From Costus lasius (taxonomy: Eukaryota; Streptophyta; Magnoliopsida; Zingiberales; Costaceae): DNA of 64,000 nucleotides. Made by a program: the position numbers and the translations under genes. Of the stretch, positions 46,680-58,537 are shown one piece after another (position 1 is the first letter of the stretch; each line of letters opens with the position of its first letter). The DNA lies in assembly GCA_027563935.2 (NCBI GenBank), contig CM050446.2, positions 128,875,499 through 128,939,498 of the forward strand. The letters run 5' to 3'. The notes beneath the pieces are model-generated. The model made no database searches and was not told the DNA's origin. It worked only from the letters and a program-made list of their open reading frames with translations.

Positions 46680-47330
46680 AATTTTCCCTAGACTCCTCGA
46701 GCCCCAATATGAAAAACCCTAATCTTGCCTCGCCAGCCTTCGCAACAGGCTGCTGTGGCCGCTTCACCCCAATCTTCGTCTCTAAAGTTGGAGAGACAAC
46801 TGAGCCCTTCGATCATCGTCGGCATTGGCGGCCGCAATTGTGACAATCGGCATTGCTCTGCTGCCTATTCCAACCGGTGTCAAAGAAGCACGCATTCAGA
46901 GTTGCGGCGATCGCTTCTGCTTTCGATGAGCAAGAATCAATCAAGCTAGAGATCGGTAAAAAGAGATTGGGGAGTAACACTGGTCTCAATCCTGCACGGC
47001 TTACGAAACATTCATCATAATCTTGATACATAATACCCTACCATAATCTTGATACAGAATGCCCAACCGTCAAAATCGCTCTATTCGCTGGTGCAGCTTT
47101 CTTTTCCCTCGACGCTGCCATCTTTTGGCTTGTGTCCCCGCTGCTGACCCGAGGAATGGAATGTTTCGTGAGCTTCTTCCACGGTGCCGCCGGCGCAGCA
47201 ACCGCACACCATCTCACATTTTCTTTGCCTAAATCGAAAGGGACAAGCAATTAAAAAAGGATTGCAACGGTCGACAAATTTTGAATGGTGAGGATTGTGG
47301 CAGCCGATCCAACGGTTAGATTGAGAAGGG
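46680..47330. other. GC-rich island, possible promoter or first exon
   Basis: The base composition rises sharply against AT-rich flanks. Short ORFs occur on both strands (plus 46725-46949; minus 47038-47250 with an internal MAASREKKAAP start, and 47081-47338), none recognised. The phrase cataatcttgatac is repeated at about 47018 and 47043. Its position upstream of the minus-strand ATXR3-like exons would suit a promoter or 5' exon, which is inference. Confidence 0.4.
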
Positions 47331-47339
47331 ATTTGCATC

Positions 47340-49651
47340 CTTTGACATAAGTTTATTACTTATTAGCGTCTGGCGACAACCTTGCGTCTAAAACTGTTTA
47401 TCAAGCAAATTAGCTACTTAAATAGATAGAATCGTCAAAACATGTTTGTGATATATATTTTATCTATTATACACATATATTTTTATTTTTTATTATATAT
47501 TTTTTTATAATATTTTGCATTATTATAGAAAAATATATTATTTCAATATAAAATCTATTTTATATATTTTAAATACCTTGGGTGATTAACATTAATTTTA
47601 AATGAATAATATTTTATTAAATTTAAATTAGTGGCTCGTCATGTTGACTATCACACTTTTAACTAATCAAACTCGGGTCAATAATTGACCGCCTATAACA
47701 CTAATCAAAATACTATGATAATGAAGCAAAACAATAAATATAATAAATTATTTTTCATGATCTAAATGAATACTAAAGTCTATAAGTTTATATAATTAGA
47801 AGAACACATCATAGCATCTATATTAAAAATATTTTCAGCGTGTCCACCTAAGTTAGCCACTAGCTCTCACCTAAGTTAGCCACTAGCTCTCTATCGTTAA
47901 GCTATGTTCTGTTGAATGAAATCTATAGTGGAAAGGATAAAAAGTACAATAAATCTGTTCTCCATTCTTAAGAGTCATGTTCAACTTAAAATAAAAAAAA
48001 TAGAATTAGCAAAAATTACTAAATATAAATCAAAACAAATTAAAGCATGCTTCAATAGATAAAATGAAATAATATATGCTCATATAATACAAAAAATTAA
48101 CATTCTTATCAAACATAATACACAATACTGTCATGAAAAAAATCAATATGTAGCTAAATAAAAACCTTAATTATGAGTTATATTTTTGATAGAGTATTGC
48201 TCTTGTTATCTCATATAACATAACACTAGCAATTTTTTAGTATGCGTCCAACAACTAACAATTCTAATATTACCTAAAGACAATTTGGTAGTAACTCTAG
48301 CGAACACACTACAATCCTAATAGCCAACACACTACAATCCTAATATTACAATAGTTCCATATGATAACTATAAGAATTACAAATAGATTATTTTTTTTAC
48401 AAGACTTAGGCTTAATACAAATAAACATAGTTTAAAGACTTGGTCCGCAAGGATAGTACATAAGCCCTGTAATGGTGTGTGACTGAAATAGAAAATTGAA
48501 AATAGAAATAGAAAATGACACTAGAGTATTTAATGTGGAACCAAGTAGTGTCATAATGTACCACAAATTAAAGTGGAACCAAGTAGTGTCATAATGTATG
48601 TACCTAACTGACTGACTGAAATAGAAAATGACACTAGAGTATTTAATTAGGATTTAGCAAATGCTATATATAATTCTAAAGAGGCAAGTATAATAAGTAC
48701 CACAAATATGAATAATGAGTAATAAAAAAGAAAAAAAATTGAAAATATGCGAACATATAGTATTACGCTATGGCATAAATAAATATATAACAACAATCAA
48801 ACTCCCAATTGGGTGGGGGTAAATTCTCCATTTGCTAAACCCATTAAAGAATAGTGAAAAACCAATATTGACTATAAATTCATATATATGTTAGCCACAA
48901 GTTCACATAACATGTAAACGTAGCATATGAATAAAATGAATGTAATAATTATATGATAAATATTTTATTATGATTATTATTTTATAAATATTTTATTTAT
49001 AAATATTATTATTTTATAAGTGTTGTATGGATAGTTCTTTTAGATAAAAAGACGATGTTTTGGGTGAATTATTATACTATACTGTTAAAAAATACTGTAA
49101 ATTATTATTAGAATAATAATATAAAATGCTAAAATATAATATATACAATATCTATCATTAAATATTTAAATTTATATTACACAATAATTTTAATAATATA
49201 AAATTTTAACATTATAAGTACTCTTGTACAATCATAAATAGTTAAATATATATTTATTAAATCTAAATAATTATTTATTAAATTTAAAATTAAATTAAAA
49301 GGTAATTAAGTTTATATCTTATGCACATAAAATTAAAGTCATCAATTTTTTGATATTACCTTAAAATAGTTAAATGTATTCTTTTTTTCTATAGATTTAA
49401 AAAGTAGCCACTAACTTTATAAATTATAAATGTAATAATATATGATATTGCAAATAATTTTAAGTTTTGATTGATAAAACTTTGATTTTATAAACATGTG
49501 AATTGATAAAATTTTGATTTTATGAACTTTTGATTTTAAAAAGTTTTAGTTTTGATTTTGTAATGTTTTTATTTTGTAAAGTTTTGATTTTATAAATTTA
49601 TAATATAAAGTTATTTTTCATAAAACTCAATGTAAAAGACTTTAGCAAGAT
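47340..49651. other. AT-rich gene-free stretch
   Basis: Holds short tandem phrases (cacctaagttagccactagctct twice near 47846; tggaaccaagtagtgtcataatgta twice near 48537). Otherwise A/T-rich sequence without supported features. Confidence 0.6.
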
Positions 49652-49659
49652 GGTGAAAT

Positions 49660-50061
49660 TAGCAATAGCAATGGGTCGAGTATATGTGGTTTTACCTTGA
49701 TCCCGACCCAAATCGGCGATTAAATAAAAAATAAATTATTTATTATTTTATTATATAAAATATATTTTAAAAATTAAAATAAATAAATAAATATATTTAT
49801 ATAATAATTATTTATTATTATTTTTATATTTTTAATAGTAATAAATATTTATATAATAGTTATTTTATTATTATTTATATTATAATAATAAATATTTATA
49901 TTTATATTTTTTTATTAAAATCAGGTATCGGGTATTGGGTACCCACATCTCTAAACCTGAATCTGACTCGTTTAGCTAATCGAGTACCCGAACTTGTTAT
50001 AAATGGGTCGGGTCGAGTCGGGTCAGATACCCAAACCCGTCGGGTGAAATTGCCACCCCTA
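49660..50061 (-). mobile_element. hAT-type MITE, cccgacccg family, copy 2
   Basis: This 402-bp element ends attgccacccct+a and starts tagcaatagcaatggg. The 8-bp target ggtgaaat is duplicated exactly at 49652-49659 and 50062-50069. GC-rich arms (cccgaccc, gggtcggg) flank an A/T-only centre, as in the other two copies. Confidence 0.92.
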
Positions 50062-50069
50062 GGTGAAAT

Positions 50070-53000
50070 GGTAAGAGTAAAAAAAATAATAGGCAGTTTT
50101 GGAACCCTCAAGCATATGAATAAAATTAATGTAATAATTATATGATAATCATGAGATAAGGAAGAGAAAAATACAATCAAAAGGAGAGAATAATGCATGT
50201 ACATACATTCACATGTATATGTATATACATACATACATATATATATTCGCATAACTACTAAGTACTAACAACCATAGAAACAATTTTTTTAATCATGCAT
50301 GGCAACGTAATGTTAAGATAAATATGATAATTAATTCAATTTCATGATGATGTTCATATAATATAAAATTAGAAAACATAAATCAATCTAGAAAGAATAG
50401 TGTGACGTAGAGCGTCAAAGCATGAAAATGTATGAGCTGAGAAGAGCCTAACTTAGAGAAAATTCCTCATTCCTTATGATGAGAATTAGTCATTTTCTTC
50501 TATCACAAACTTTTATCTCACATCTCACCGTCCTCTAAGCAATGAATAACAAGAATGGCTAGACCCTAAGATTATCCACTTATTTGTAGTCTTGAGAGGT
50601 AATATGATGTCCTATTCAAATTAGGATTTTGCACTAATTGGGAGTCTCTAAATTCTATAGTTATAGTCATTCCTAATCTTTGAATTCTAATCACAAGTAC
50701 ACTAAGGGCTTTTTTTTTTTTTTGTTGGTGAAGCCAAAAGTAGAAAGAAAAAGGCGAGATGAGAAGGAAGCATTGGAGCACTCTTTTCCTTTGTTTAACT
50801 TAGTATAAGAGATAGATGAAAGAAAATAAGAAAGAAATTCAACTCTCTTATTTCTCTCGATTTTATCTAAACAAAAGTAGACAACATGGAATGAAAGAAA
50901 ATTGAGTAGACATATTTTCTGATATACTCTTGTATTAATTGCAAAATACCCCTCCTAAACCTATACTAATTCAAATTCCCTCTTATGTCTCTTCATTCTT
51001 TTTGCAACTCAATTCAATATATACCCTTTGACTTAGTCCAAACACCCCTTTGATTCACCGGCACACGATCGGTCTAAACAAGCTAAGCATGCTAGCATTC
51101 TTTTGTTAGACCACAAACATAAGTGAAATGCCCGATCAGCTAGATCACTTGATCAAATCAAACTACACAAGTGATCAATATAGTCTAAACTACCTAACCA
51201 ATTTAGATTGCCTAATTAGGTCGGATGTCAAAATTGGGGTCAGATTGGAATATAGAGAAAAATATCATGATCAAGTTAGACCACTTTGTTTGGTTAGGCC
51301 AAACTACCTACTCAAGGCAAACTATCTAAACAGTAAAAACCTACTCACCTCCCAATTAGAAGCACCTGATCAAGCTAAACCTCCCAATAGGGTTAAATGA
51401 CTAGATTGGTTTAAACTGCATAATTTTGTTAGCCTAGAGGGGTTAGTTAGACCAGAGTAGATCTTAATCTAAGTCATATTATCCAATCGATAGGTCACAC
51501 TACTTGATTGTTTTGTATTGCCCAACGATGCTGATCTAGATTACCTAAATAAACTAGATCACCAAATTGCATTATTAGTCTAAACAATCTAATTATTAAA
51601 AATGAATAAACCATTAGGAGCACTTGAGATAAAATATTTGACATCGTCTCTAAGACCCCACATAAATTTAAGTCTTTCTTAAGGGTATGTTTTATATATT
51701 ATATGGTTGCATAACATGATGGTAAAAATGTCATTATTTCTATCCTTAATTTTTTTGAGTAAATATTAGAAAGAATACCAAAAAAAAAAACCATTCTTGT
51801 CTTCCCTCTTAAGTAAGCAAAGAAAGAAAACGTTTGAACTTTTATATTCCCTCTTTTTCTTTCCCTAGTGCATTCATTTCTTGTATCCCAAGTAAGTGGA
51901 ACTTAAAGGTTTTATATCCTAAAAAAGAAAATAAGAGAACTAAAGAACTACAAGCTTTTCTTTACTTCTTGTAGGGAAAGAAAAATGGAGGGAGAAATTT
52001 CTCTTTTTCCCTCATGACTAAAACCATGTAAAAAAATGTTCTTTGCTTTTAATTTTTCCTTATTGTTTTCTCCTTTGAGTTGTCTTTCTCCTCTAGAATG
52101 CATAGTATGTCTTTTTTAAAGAGAATCCTTATAATGTCAAATCAAATTAGAATTACAAGTTGATGTAGGAGGGGTATATGCAAATAACATGTTTGAAAGA
52201 GTTTGATAAATAGATAACTAAGTAGGAAAATTAGAATTAGCATTTTCTTATATAATTTTATAATTGAAAATAAAAGTTAAGCTAAGCTATGTTACAAAAT
52301 GAAATTTCAAACAAGAAGCTCACCTTGAGCCCTTTAAGAATAGAAATGACATACGTTCCACTCTTCACATAGATCATTGCAGCACCATCATACACGCATG
52401 AGTATTTTAAGATATTAAGAATCCAAAGTCTATTACAATGCAAGTAAATCAAGAGGGAAGTTAAGCCTCCAAATTCCCTTATTAACAAGAGTCAACTAAG
52501 CTAGTTAAGCAATGAATATTAATATAAAAAATAGTAGTGCTTTGAGATCTTCCTTGAAGTGGTAAGGGGATTGGAGAATTTCTTCTTTTAAGCTGGACAT
52601 TCGGACATGACTGACATTGGCTTGTCCTTCTTCTTTAGTGCATGGGCCATGTGTTCACATTGGGCTGATTTTGCTTGGCCCAATTAATTTGCTCTTCATT
52701 CTTCTTTAAATTATGGGTTTTGACTTTGCTTGAAGGTCCTTGCTTGATGATTAGAGTGTTAATAATGCCTTGACTTGCCTTGGCCTAAACTTGAGCTGAA
52801 TTCTTCTTTGACTTGGCTAGCTTGAGCTTGCCAAACTTTGATGTAAATATGTCCTAAACTACCATGATGCATGAGTACATTAAATTGTAGATGTCTACTA
52901 AATTTAGAAAACATCTATTCTATAATGCACGCTATGCAATGCAATGGGGTTATGGAGCCTTGGGTACTTAGGATAACTTTAAACTCCACTTGTACTTCCT

Positions 53001-53088
53001 TGGGCCATGGCGCCTGCCTATAAAGAAAAGATACCATAATGACAAATTAAAAATGAAATATTAACATAAGCAACTTACTTGTTACACC
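50070..53088. other. AT-rich gene-free stretch
   Basis: I see no supported gene. 51080-51600 holds loosely repeated phrases around ctagatcac and ctaaactacctaa. The 90-codon ORF 51128-51400 is a translation of that repeat. Confidence 0.55.
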
Positions 53089-53204
53089 TGATCTTTGAAT
53101 AGGAAAAGGAATGGATCCATAGGGTCCAAAATGAATTGGCTTATTTGAAAAAAGCCTTGTTCTTTGAAAGATCTATCTCATGTCTAGTACTGCATGGTTC
53201 CACT

Positions 53205-53822
53205 CTACAAGAACTTAGAATAATTCTCTTGAAGCTCATCCTCTTTATGATAAATGATCCGCTTGCCCCAAAATGACCCGGCCCAATAAGGAAATCCCAA
53301 TTCAGTGGGCCTTTCAATACAATCAAATAGATTGCCACAAGGGCGCCATATTCTAGGAGCCCAAACTATGTGATTGAATAAATCCTCTACTATCTGTTCC
53401 GGGTCGACGACCCCTTCTTCAAACTCTGATTCATATTTTTCATATAGAAATCTCTTATCAAGGATAGAACAAGATTCATTTTGCATCATATCTAATTGAT
53501 TCCTTGGTTCGGATCGAAGAAGTAATATCACTCGATTATTATCAAACTGACTGCAATATTTTTCTATTCGTGAGGAACCCACCAGAGCACCTTCTACCTC
53601 TAATAGGCCATGAACTAGATCCGAGTCATTCTCAACAAATCCATAAGAAGTGATCAAATTTTTTTCATCAGGTCCGAGTGAAGACCAAAGATCTTGAGCG
53701 ACCAATCTGGCAGAACAACTCAAAAAATAAAGAAGTATTGTTAATTTCTTCATGCTCGTTCCAAGTTCGAAGTACCATTTGTATAAATAAGAATCTTCTT
53801 CTTTACATGATTTCTTCTTCAT
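53205..53822 (-). pseudogene. ycf2: ycf2 C-terminal block
   Basis: A 205-codon open stretch ([55 protein letters not shown]). It continues out of frame to about 53089, where similarity stops within a segment reading ...[14 protein letters not shown] and unrelated sequence begins. Confidence 0.9.
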
Positions 53823-54407
53823 ATAGATAGATATAGGATCTATGGGGCATTTACTTAGAAGTACATTTTGTGCAATAGCCCATCCTATCTGATAGAAAAG
53901 GATCCCATAATCCTGAACCGATCTTACCTGGGATCACAAATCCCAAGTTTGTCTATGAAGAGTTGATCTAATTGTATTAGTTTCTATAATTGATTTCTTC
54001 TATGTAATACTAATTGATAGGGCCTCATTGATAAGTGCTATAAGTTCTCAAGAATTGGAACCCATGGTTATGGACCCGAATTCGTTAGTATGGAACATTT
54101 TCTTTTCCAAGTGAAATCCCCTAGTATATAAAAGAATGAAAAAGTGCTTTCGTTGTTGTGGAATAAGAAGCCTTCATATCTTAATGCATGTATTTAATTT
54201 ATTCGGAGCTATTAGAGCGGGATCCATTTTTTTGGGAATATGAGTCGAAGCAATAACAAGAATATTTCTAGTGAAACATCTTTCACAATCTCTGGAGAGA
54301 TAGTTCTCTAATAGATCGAGGGATAAGTAATTCGACTCATTCACATACAAAATATGAATGTTTGGAATCCATATTATACAAGGAGACATTGCTTTTGCTA
54401 ATTCGAA

Positions 54408-55028
54408 TTAAAGGGTGATATCAAATCGGTATATTTTCGGCGTCATATACATATCCATAGTTAGCACATCCGTCATAGTTAGCAGCTCCGTATCAAGGTC
54501 ATCATCAATATCGTCACTATCATCAATATCGATATCATCAATAAGATAACCTTTAGGCTTGTCATCCAGGAACTTGTTCGGAAATATCATAATGAAAGGA
54601 ACATAGGAGTTTGTCGATAGGTATTTGACCAAATAGGATCGTTCAGTTCCTATAGAACCTATCACTAAAATACCCCTAGAAGGGGATAGGGCCAAGCGAA
54701 GCGAAAAGGGTTTTCCATGAGATGGGAAATGAAAACTATTAGCCCCACACGAGGTTTCTGAATAAGTGATTGTCTGATAATGAGCAAGGAGTATCCGTCT
54801 TTCTGGTAAACAGGATCTATTGAACTCATAATTCATTAGATATTTTTTATGAATGTCAACCAAGTATCGTAAGTAAATTGATCCCAGTTGTTCAATCATA
54901 TGATAACCAGAGTCATTCTTTGATAAACGATCACTATGAGTCAGATTCAATAGAATTTGATCAATCCTTTTTTCTGTCGCTAAGGTGGAGAACTGAACCA
55001 AGAATTCTCTTTCTTCATCAACAATCAA
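54408..55028 (-). pseudogene. ycf2: ycf2 block with the altered P-loop
   Basis: A 206-codon open stretch of the plastid insertion ([20 protein letters not shown] and following). The P-loop segment at 54625-54675 has GAA (Glu) at 54644-54642 where the plastid gene normally has a Gly codon, a G-to-A change. The aspartate-rich [13 protein letters not shown] run follows. Confidence 0.9.
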
Positions 55029-55656
55029 ATCACTGTTCGCGACCCAGGATGCTATTTTTCATCAATCCAACCACCATTCACCTTTCTTCTTTTTCTTATC
55101 AATGAATAAATCTCTTTACTTGTACGACTTAGATGTCTCGTATTTCTCAAAAAAAGTAATTCGATTGATGGGATTTGGTTTAATACTTATGAGATCGATG
55201 AGATTGATATTTAAATATTTCTTCTTAGAACGTATTGATTTGACCCCATAAGCAGGAACCACCACCCAATAGCATGTTGCCACCAGAAGCCCGTATTTCT
55301 TTAACCAAAACCAGAAAGAATTCAGTTCAGATGTAGAATACCTATCCAAAAGTTTTCACAACTCAATCATGTATGATGGAATCATCAAAAATTTGATCTT
55401 TTTTAACTCTGGCTAAAACTCACTAGAGGCTTGGGAAACAAAGAGAAGATGTATACGAACGAGATTTCCAGCAACAAGAAGGAAAAGGATTGAATAGAGA
55501 AACTCCTGAGCATTTGTTGATCTCAGATGTGTCCATATCAATGGAATGGGTGATTCATTATTTCGATGAATCATTTCTTCGGACAAAAGAAGATTCTGTA
55601 AACACTCACTCGAAATCTCACTTATCAGTGTCCATTGTGGAAAAATCTTCTGAGGA

Positions 55657-56142
55657 TAGGGATGGCAATGGGGCGGGTCGGGGTCAGGTTTTGCCATCCC
55701 CGACCCGACCCCGACTTCCCCAAACCCGTCCCCGAACCCGACCCCAAACCCGACGGGTTTAGAAAACCCTACCCCACACCCGACCCAGCAGGGAAACCCG
55801 ACCCCGCCCGACCTAAAAAATAAATATATATTATAAATAATATTTTAAAATTAATTTGCATTCTTTATTCATAATATATAAATAAAAAATATTTTACATA
55901 ACTATATCATCATTTCTACATAAATTACTAAAATTAGTAACTAGGTTATAACTTATAAGAGGTCAATTTGTTATTTTAATAGTCGGGGCGGGTTCGGGGT
56001 CGGGGTTCGGAAGCGGGTACCTAAATTCTCATACCCGACCCCGACCCGACTATACCCCCGTCGGGTTTTCCCTGAACCCGACCTGACCCCCAGTTGACTT
56101 CGGGTCGGGTCGGGTCCGGGATGGGGTTTTTTGTCATCCCTA
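55657..56142 (+). mobile_element. hAT-type MITE, cccgacccg family, copy 3, inside the ycf2 insertion
   Basis: This 486-bp element has ends tagggatggcaa and ttgtcatcccta and cccgacccg-type arms. The 8-bp target tctgagga is duplicated exactly at 55649-55656 and 56143-56150. It splits ycf2 sequence that is continuous when the element and one target copy are ignored. It therefore inserted after the plastid DNA arrived in the nucleus. Confidence 0.95.
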
Positions 56143-56768
56143 TCTGAGGAATTGGTCATGATATATCTGATCAATGCATAATACCATGAAAAATGGATAC
56201 AAATTTTGTGACTGCTACTTAGTATCGACAATGGGTCTGAAAAATTATCTAAAAGGGTGAAATTTAGATATTTGCACCCTGTCGAAGTAATGAACCATGA
56301 CATATATGTTTGGAACAAATTCCATTTTGAGAGATTTAAAAAAGCACTATCTCGTTAAAAGGTTCTATACATCTGCCGTTTCTCAACGCATTTCATTAGA
56401 GAAAGACTCTGTTTTTTTTTCCTCTTTCTAGATGGTAAATATTTCTCAGAACATAGAGTGTGAATCAAACCCATGTTTGAATTGAAATGGAGATACTAAT
56501 GCAAGTTCTTCCCTTCTGAACCAGATAGATTCATATCTGAAAGAGCATGACAATAACTTCTTTCAAAATTTACTATTTGTTCCTCTGTTAGAGGTGTTGC
56601 AGAATGTTTGCGATCGGGTAAATAGCTCTACGAACGAATGGCTCGGATCAAATTAGAAAATGGAAAGATTTATACAAGTTATATGTTTCGTCACCTCTTT
56701 GTGGAAAATCATTAGGTAAGAAAATGTCAGATACCTGTCCTATGACTCAATTGGTGAAATAATCTCCC

Positions 56769-56838
56769 CAAAAAAATATTTTTTTTACTGACGCACAAAA
56801 AAATATTTTTTTTTACTGACGCACAAAAAAATATTTAT
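56769..56838 (+). repeat. Triplicated 29-30-bp phrase
   Basis: ttactgacgcacaaaaaaatatt occurs twice in full and flanking parts a third time, right at the end of the ycf2 similarity. It may be a junction product. Confidence 0.75.
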
Positions 56839-56869
56839 TGTGAATGAACAAGATAGTGAGGAATTGTTC

Positions 56870-58020
56870 TATCCTCACCCCCCCCCTAACCTCTTCTCGC
56901 CTCTTCTACCCCTTACCTCCCTCCCCACCCCCTCCTCTCCTCTCCCCTACCTCCCTTCCCAATCCCCCCCTCCGTCTCACTCCTCCCCTCCTCTCCTCGC
57001 CGCCCCCCCCCCCCCCCCAACCCTTCATTCCCCCCCACTCCCCTCCCCCTACCTAGGCTCGCCTCTCGTCCCCTCTCCCCCCACCTCTCCTCGCCTCTCC
57101 TCATGCCCCCCCCCCTCTCTCCCCCCTTCACTCCCCACTCCTCTCCCCTCCACCCACCCCTCCCCTCCTCTCCTCTCCCCCACTCCTCGCACTTGCAGTA
57201 CACCTATCACCTATCACTCAACCCTACCTCCCCCCCCCCCACTCCTCCCCCTACACCGCCTCGCCTCTAGTCTTCTCTCCCCTACCTCTTCTCTCGCCTC
57301 TCCTCAGCTCCTCCCCCGCACCACTCCCCCACCCCACCTTGCCTCTCCCCCACCCCCACCCCCTGTCACGCCTCTCTCCCCTACCTCTCCTCAACCCCCC
57401 TACCCTCCCCCCTACCTTGCCTCGCCTCTCGTCTCCTCTCCCTCCCCCCCCCCCCACTCCTCCCCCTACACCGCCTCGCTCTAGTCTTCTCGTCCCCTAC
57501 CTCTTCTCGCCTCTCCTCAACTCCTCCCCCGCACCACTCCCCCACCCCCACCTTGCCTCTCCCCCACCCCCTGTCACGCCTCTCTCCCCTACCTCTCCTC
57601 AACCCCCCTACCCTCCCCCCCTACCTTGCCTCGCCTCTCGTCTCCTCCCCCCCCCCCCCCCCCCTCTCACTCCCCTCCCCCCCACCACTCCTCTCCCCCC
57701 CTACCTCTCCTCACCCCCCACCCTTCACTCCCCTACCCACCCCCCCTACCCTCCCCTCCACTCACCCCTCCACTCCTCTCCTCTCTCCCCCACTCAACAC
57801 TTGCAGTACACCTATCACTCAACCCTACCTCCCCCCCCCCTCTCACTCCCCCCACTCCTCTCCTCTCCCCTCCCCCTACCTAGGCTCGCCTCTCGTCCCC
57901 TCTCCCCCAACCTCTCCTCACGCCCCCCCCCCCCCCCCCCCCCTCACTCCCCCACTCCTCTCCCCTCCACTCCTCTCCCCTCCACTCACCCCTCCACTCC
58001 TCTCCTCTCCCCCACTCAAC
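56870..58020 (+). repeat. C/T-rich tract with nested tandem duplications
   Basis: About 1.15 kb, nearly all C and T on the plus strand with long C-runs. A unit of about 215 bp is tandemly repeated (actcctccccctacaccgcc at 57241 and 57456). A larger repeat brings back cacttgcagtacacctatcac (57188, 57801) and ctacctaggctcgcctctcgtc (about 57050 and 57877). The proline/serine/leucine ORFs (for example 56840-57484, 57339-58124, 57553-58083) and their glycine/arginine antisense partners follow from composition only. Confidence 0.85.
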
Positions 58021-58073
58021 ACCAAAAAGAAGGGGGGGGGGGGTGGGGGGGGGGGGGGGGGGTATTTTCTTTG
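58021..58073 (-). repeat. Inner junction: second copy of the primer-site-adjacent block
   Basis: accaaaaagaag, a G-run (with one T) and tattttctttg here repeat 60999-61030, where the block sits directly beside the primer site. On both sides the flanking sequences differ. In the viral sense the provirus therefore ends exactly with the bases that precede the primer site. Confidence 0.75.
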
Positions 58074-58537
58074 TACACTTTGAGAATCCTCATCAGAGTC
58101 TTCTCTATTGTGGTTTATTTCTAAAAAGAAATCTATGATTTCTTCTTCTTCTTCTTGGGTAAATATTAGGTTTTGCTGTAAGTTAGGTTTTTTCCCATAA
58201 CAAACCCTAATATTGCCTTGATTGTCATACTCAAGTTTATGTGAAGGAAGTAATCTGCCTTTATTAATAAGTGCGATTTCTAGACTTATCATTTCTTCAA
58301 ATGTAAAGTCTAGTTCTTTAGATACTATAAGACTGTTATCTTCTAGTATCATTATTCTAAGAATTTTTCTAATCCTGATGTTGAAGCCTCATTATCATTC
58401 ATAGTTTGCTTCTTTTTATAGTTTGAGAATCTCAAATATATGTGTCATCAGAATTCTTGAATATAATGCTATCCTCAGGTATAAGCATTTGTTCACATTC
58501 TAGATTTTTGGAAATATTCCAGTCTAAACCGCCAAGA
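58074..58537 (-). pseudogene. ORF3 continuation after the movement protein, frame-broken
   Basis: After the stop that ends the movement-protein frame, coding sequence continues in shifted frames: GGLDWNISKNLECEQML near 58510, and the block 58352-58080 with KELDFTFEEMISLEIALI and an acidic run EEEEEIIDFF. An acidic, serine-rich stretch between movement and coat protein is usual in this group. At the left it reads into the C/G run at the junction. No coat-protein zinc finger is reached. Confidence 0.7.

Larger units (their letters stand above)
53089..56775 (-). pseudogene. ycf2: Nuclear insertion of plastid ycf2 (NUPT), central to C-terminal part
   Basis: Apart from an inserted MITE, the whole stretch is collinear on the minus strand with roughly 1,060 codons of the plastid gene ycf2, from a GDTISPIES-like segment near 56770 to an LFKDQ-like segment near 53089. 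Ycf2 is a large AAA-type ATPase of the plastid protein-import motor. Readable blocks are 56318-56150 ([11 protein letters not shown]), 55656-55413, 55349-55116 ([14 protein letters not shown]), 55028-54408, 54389-54174 and 53822-53205. Stops, frameshifts and small deletions separate them, and the ATP-binding P-loop reads GSIGTERS, with Glu in place of the usual Gly. It is a decayed, non-functional copy. Confidence 0.95.

Noticed and set aside
53205..55028. Functional nuclear ycf2-like ATPase gene
   Set aside because: Frame is broken many times, the P-loop is altered, and a MITE splits it; it is plastid-derived pseudogene DNA.
56518..56640. Plus-strand frame reading like [15 protein letters not shown]
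   Set aside because: It is the antisense of the ycf2 insertion, which continues on the minus strand through this region.
58029..58062. G-run as a viral polypurine tract
   Set aside because: It is on the strand opposite to the viral sense; a plus-strand primer tract would have to be purine-rich on the minus strand of the window.
56840..58124. Proline-rich ORFs of 176-261 codons and glycine-rich antisense ORFs
   Set aside because: Direct translation of a C/T tract; not protein-like and split over all frames.
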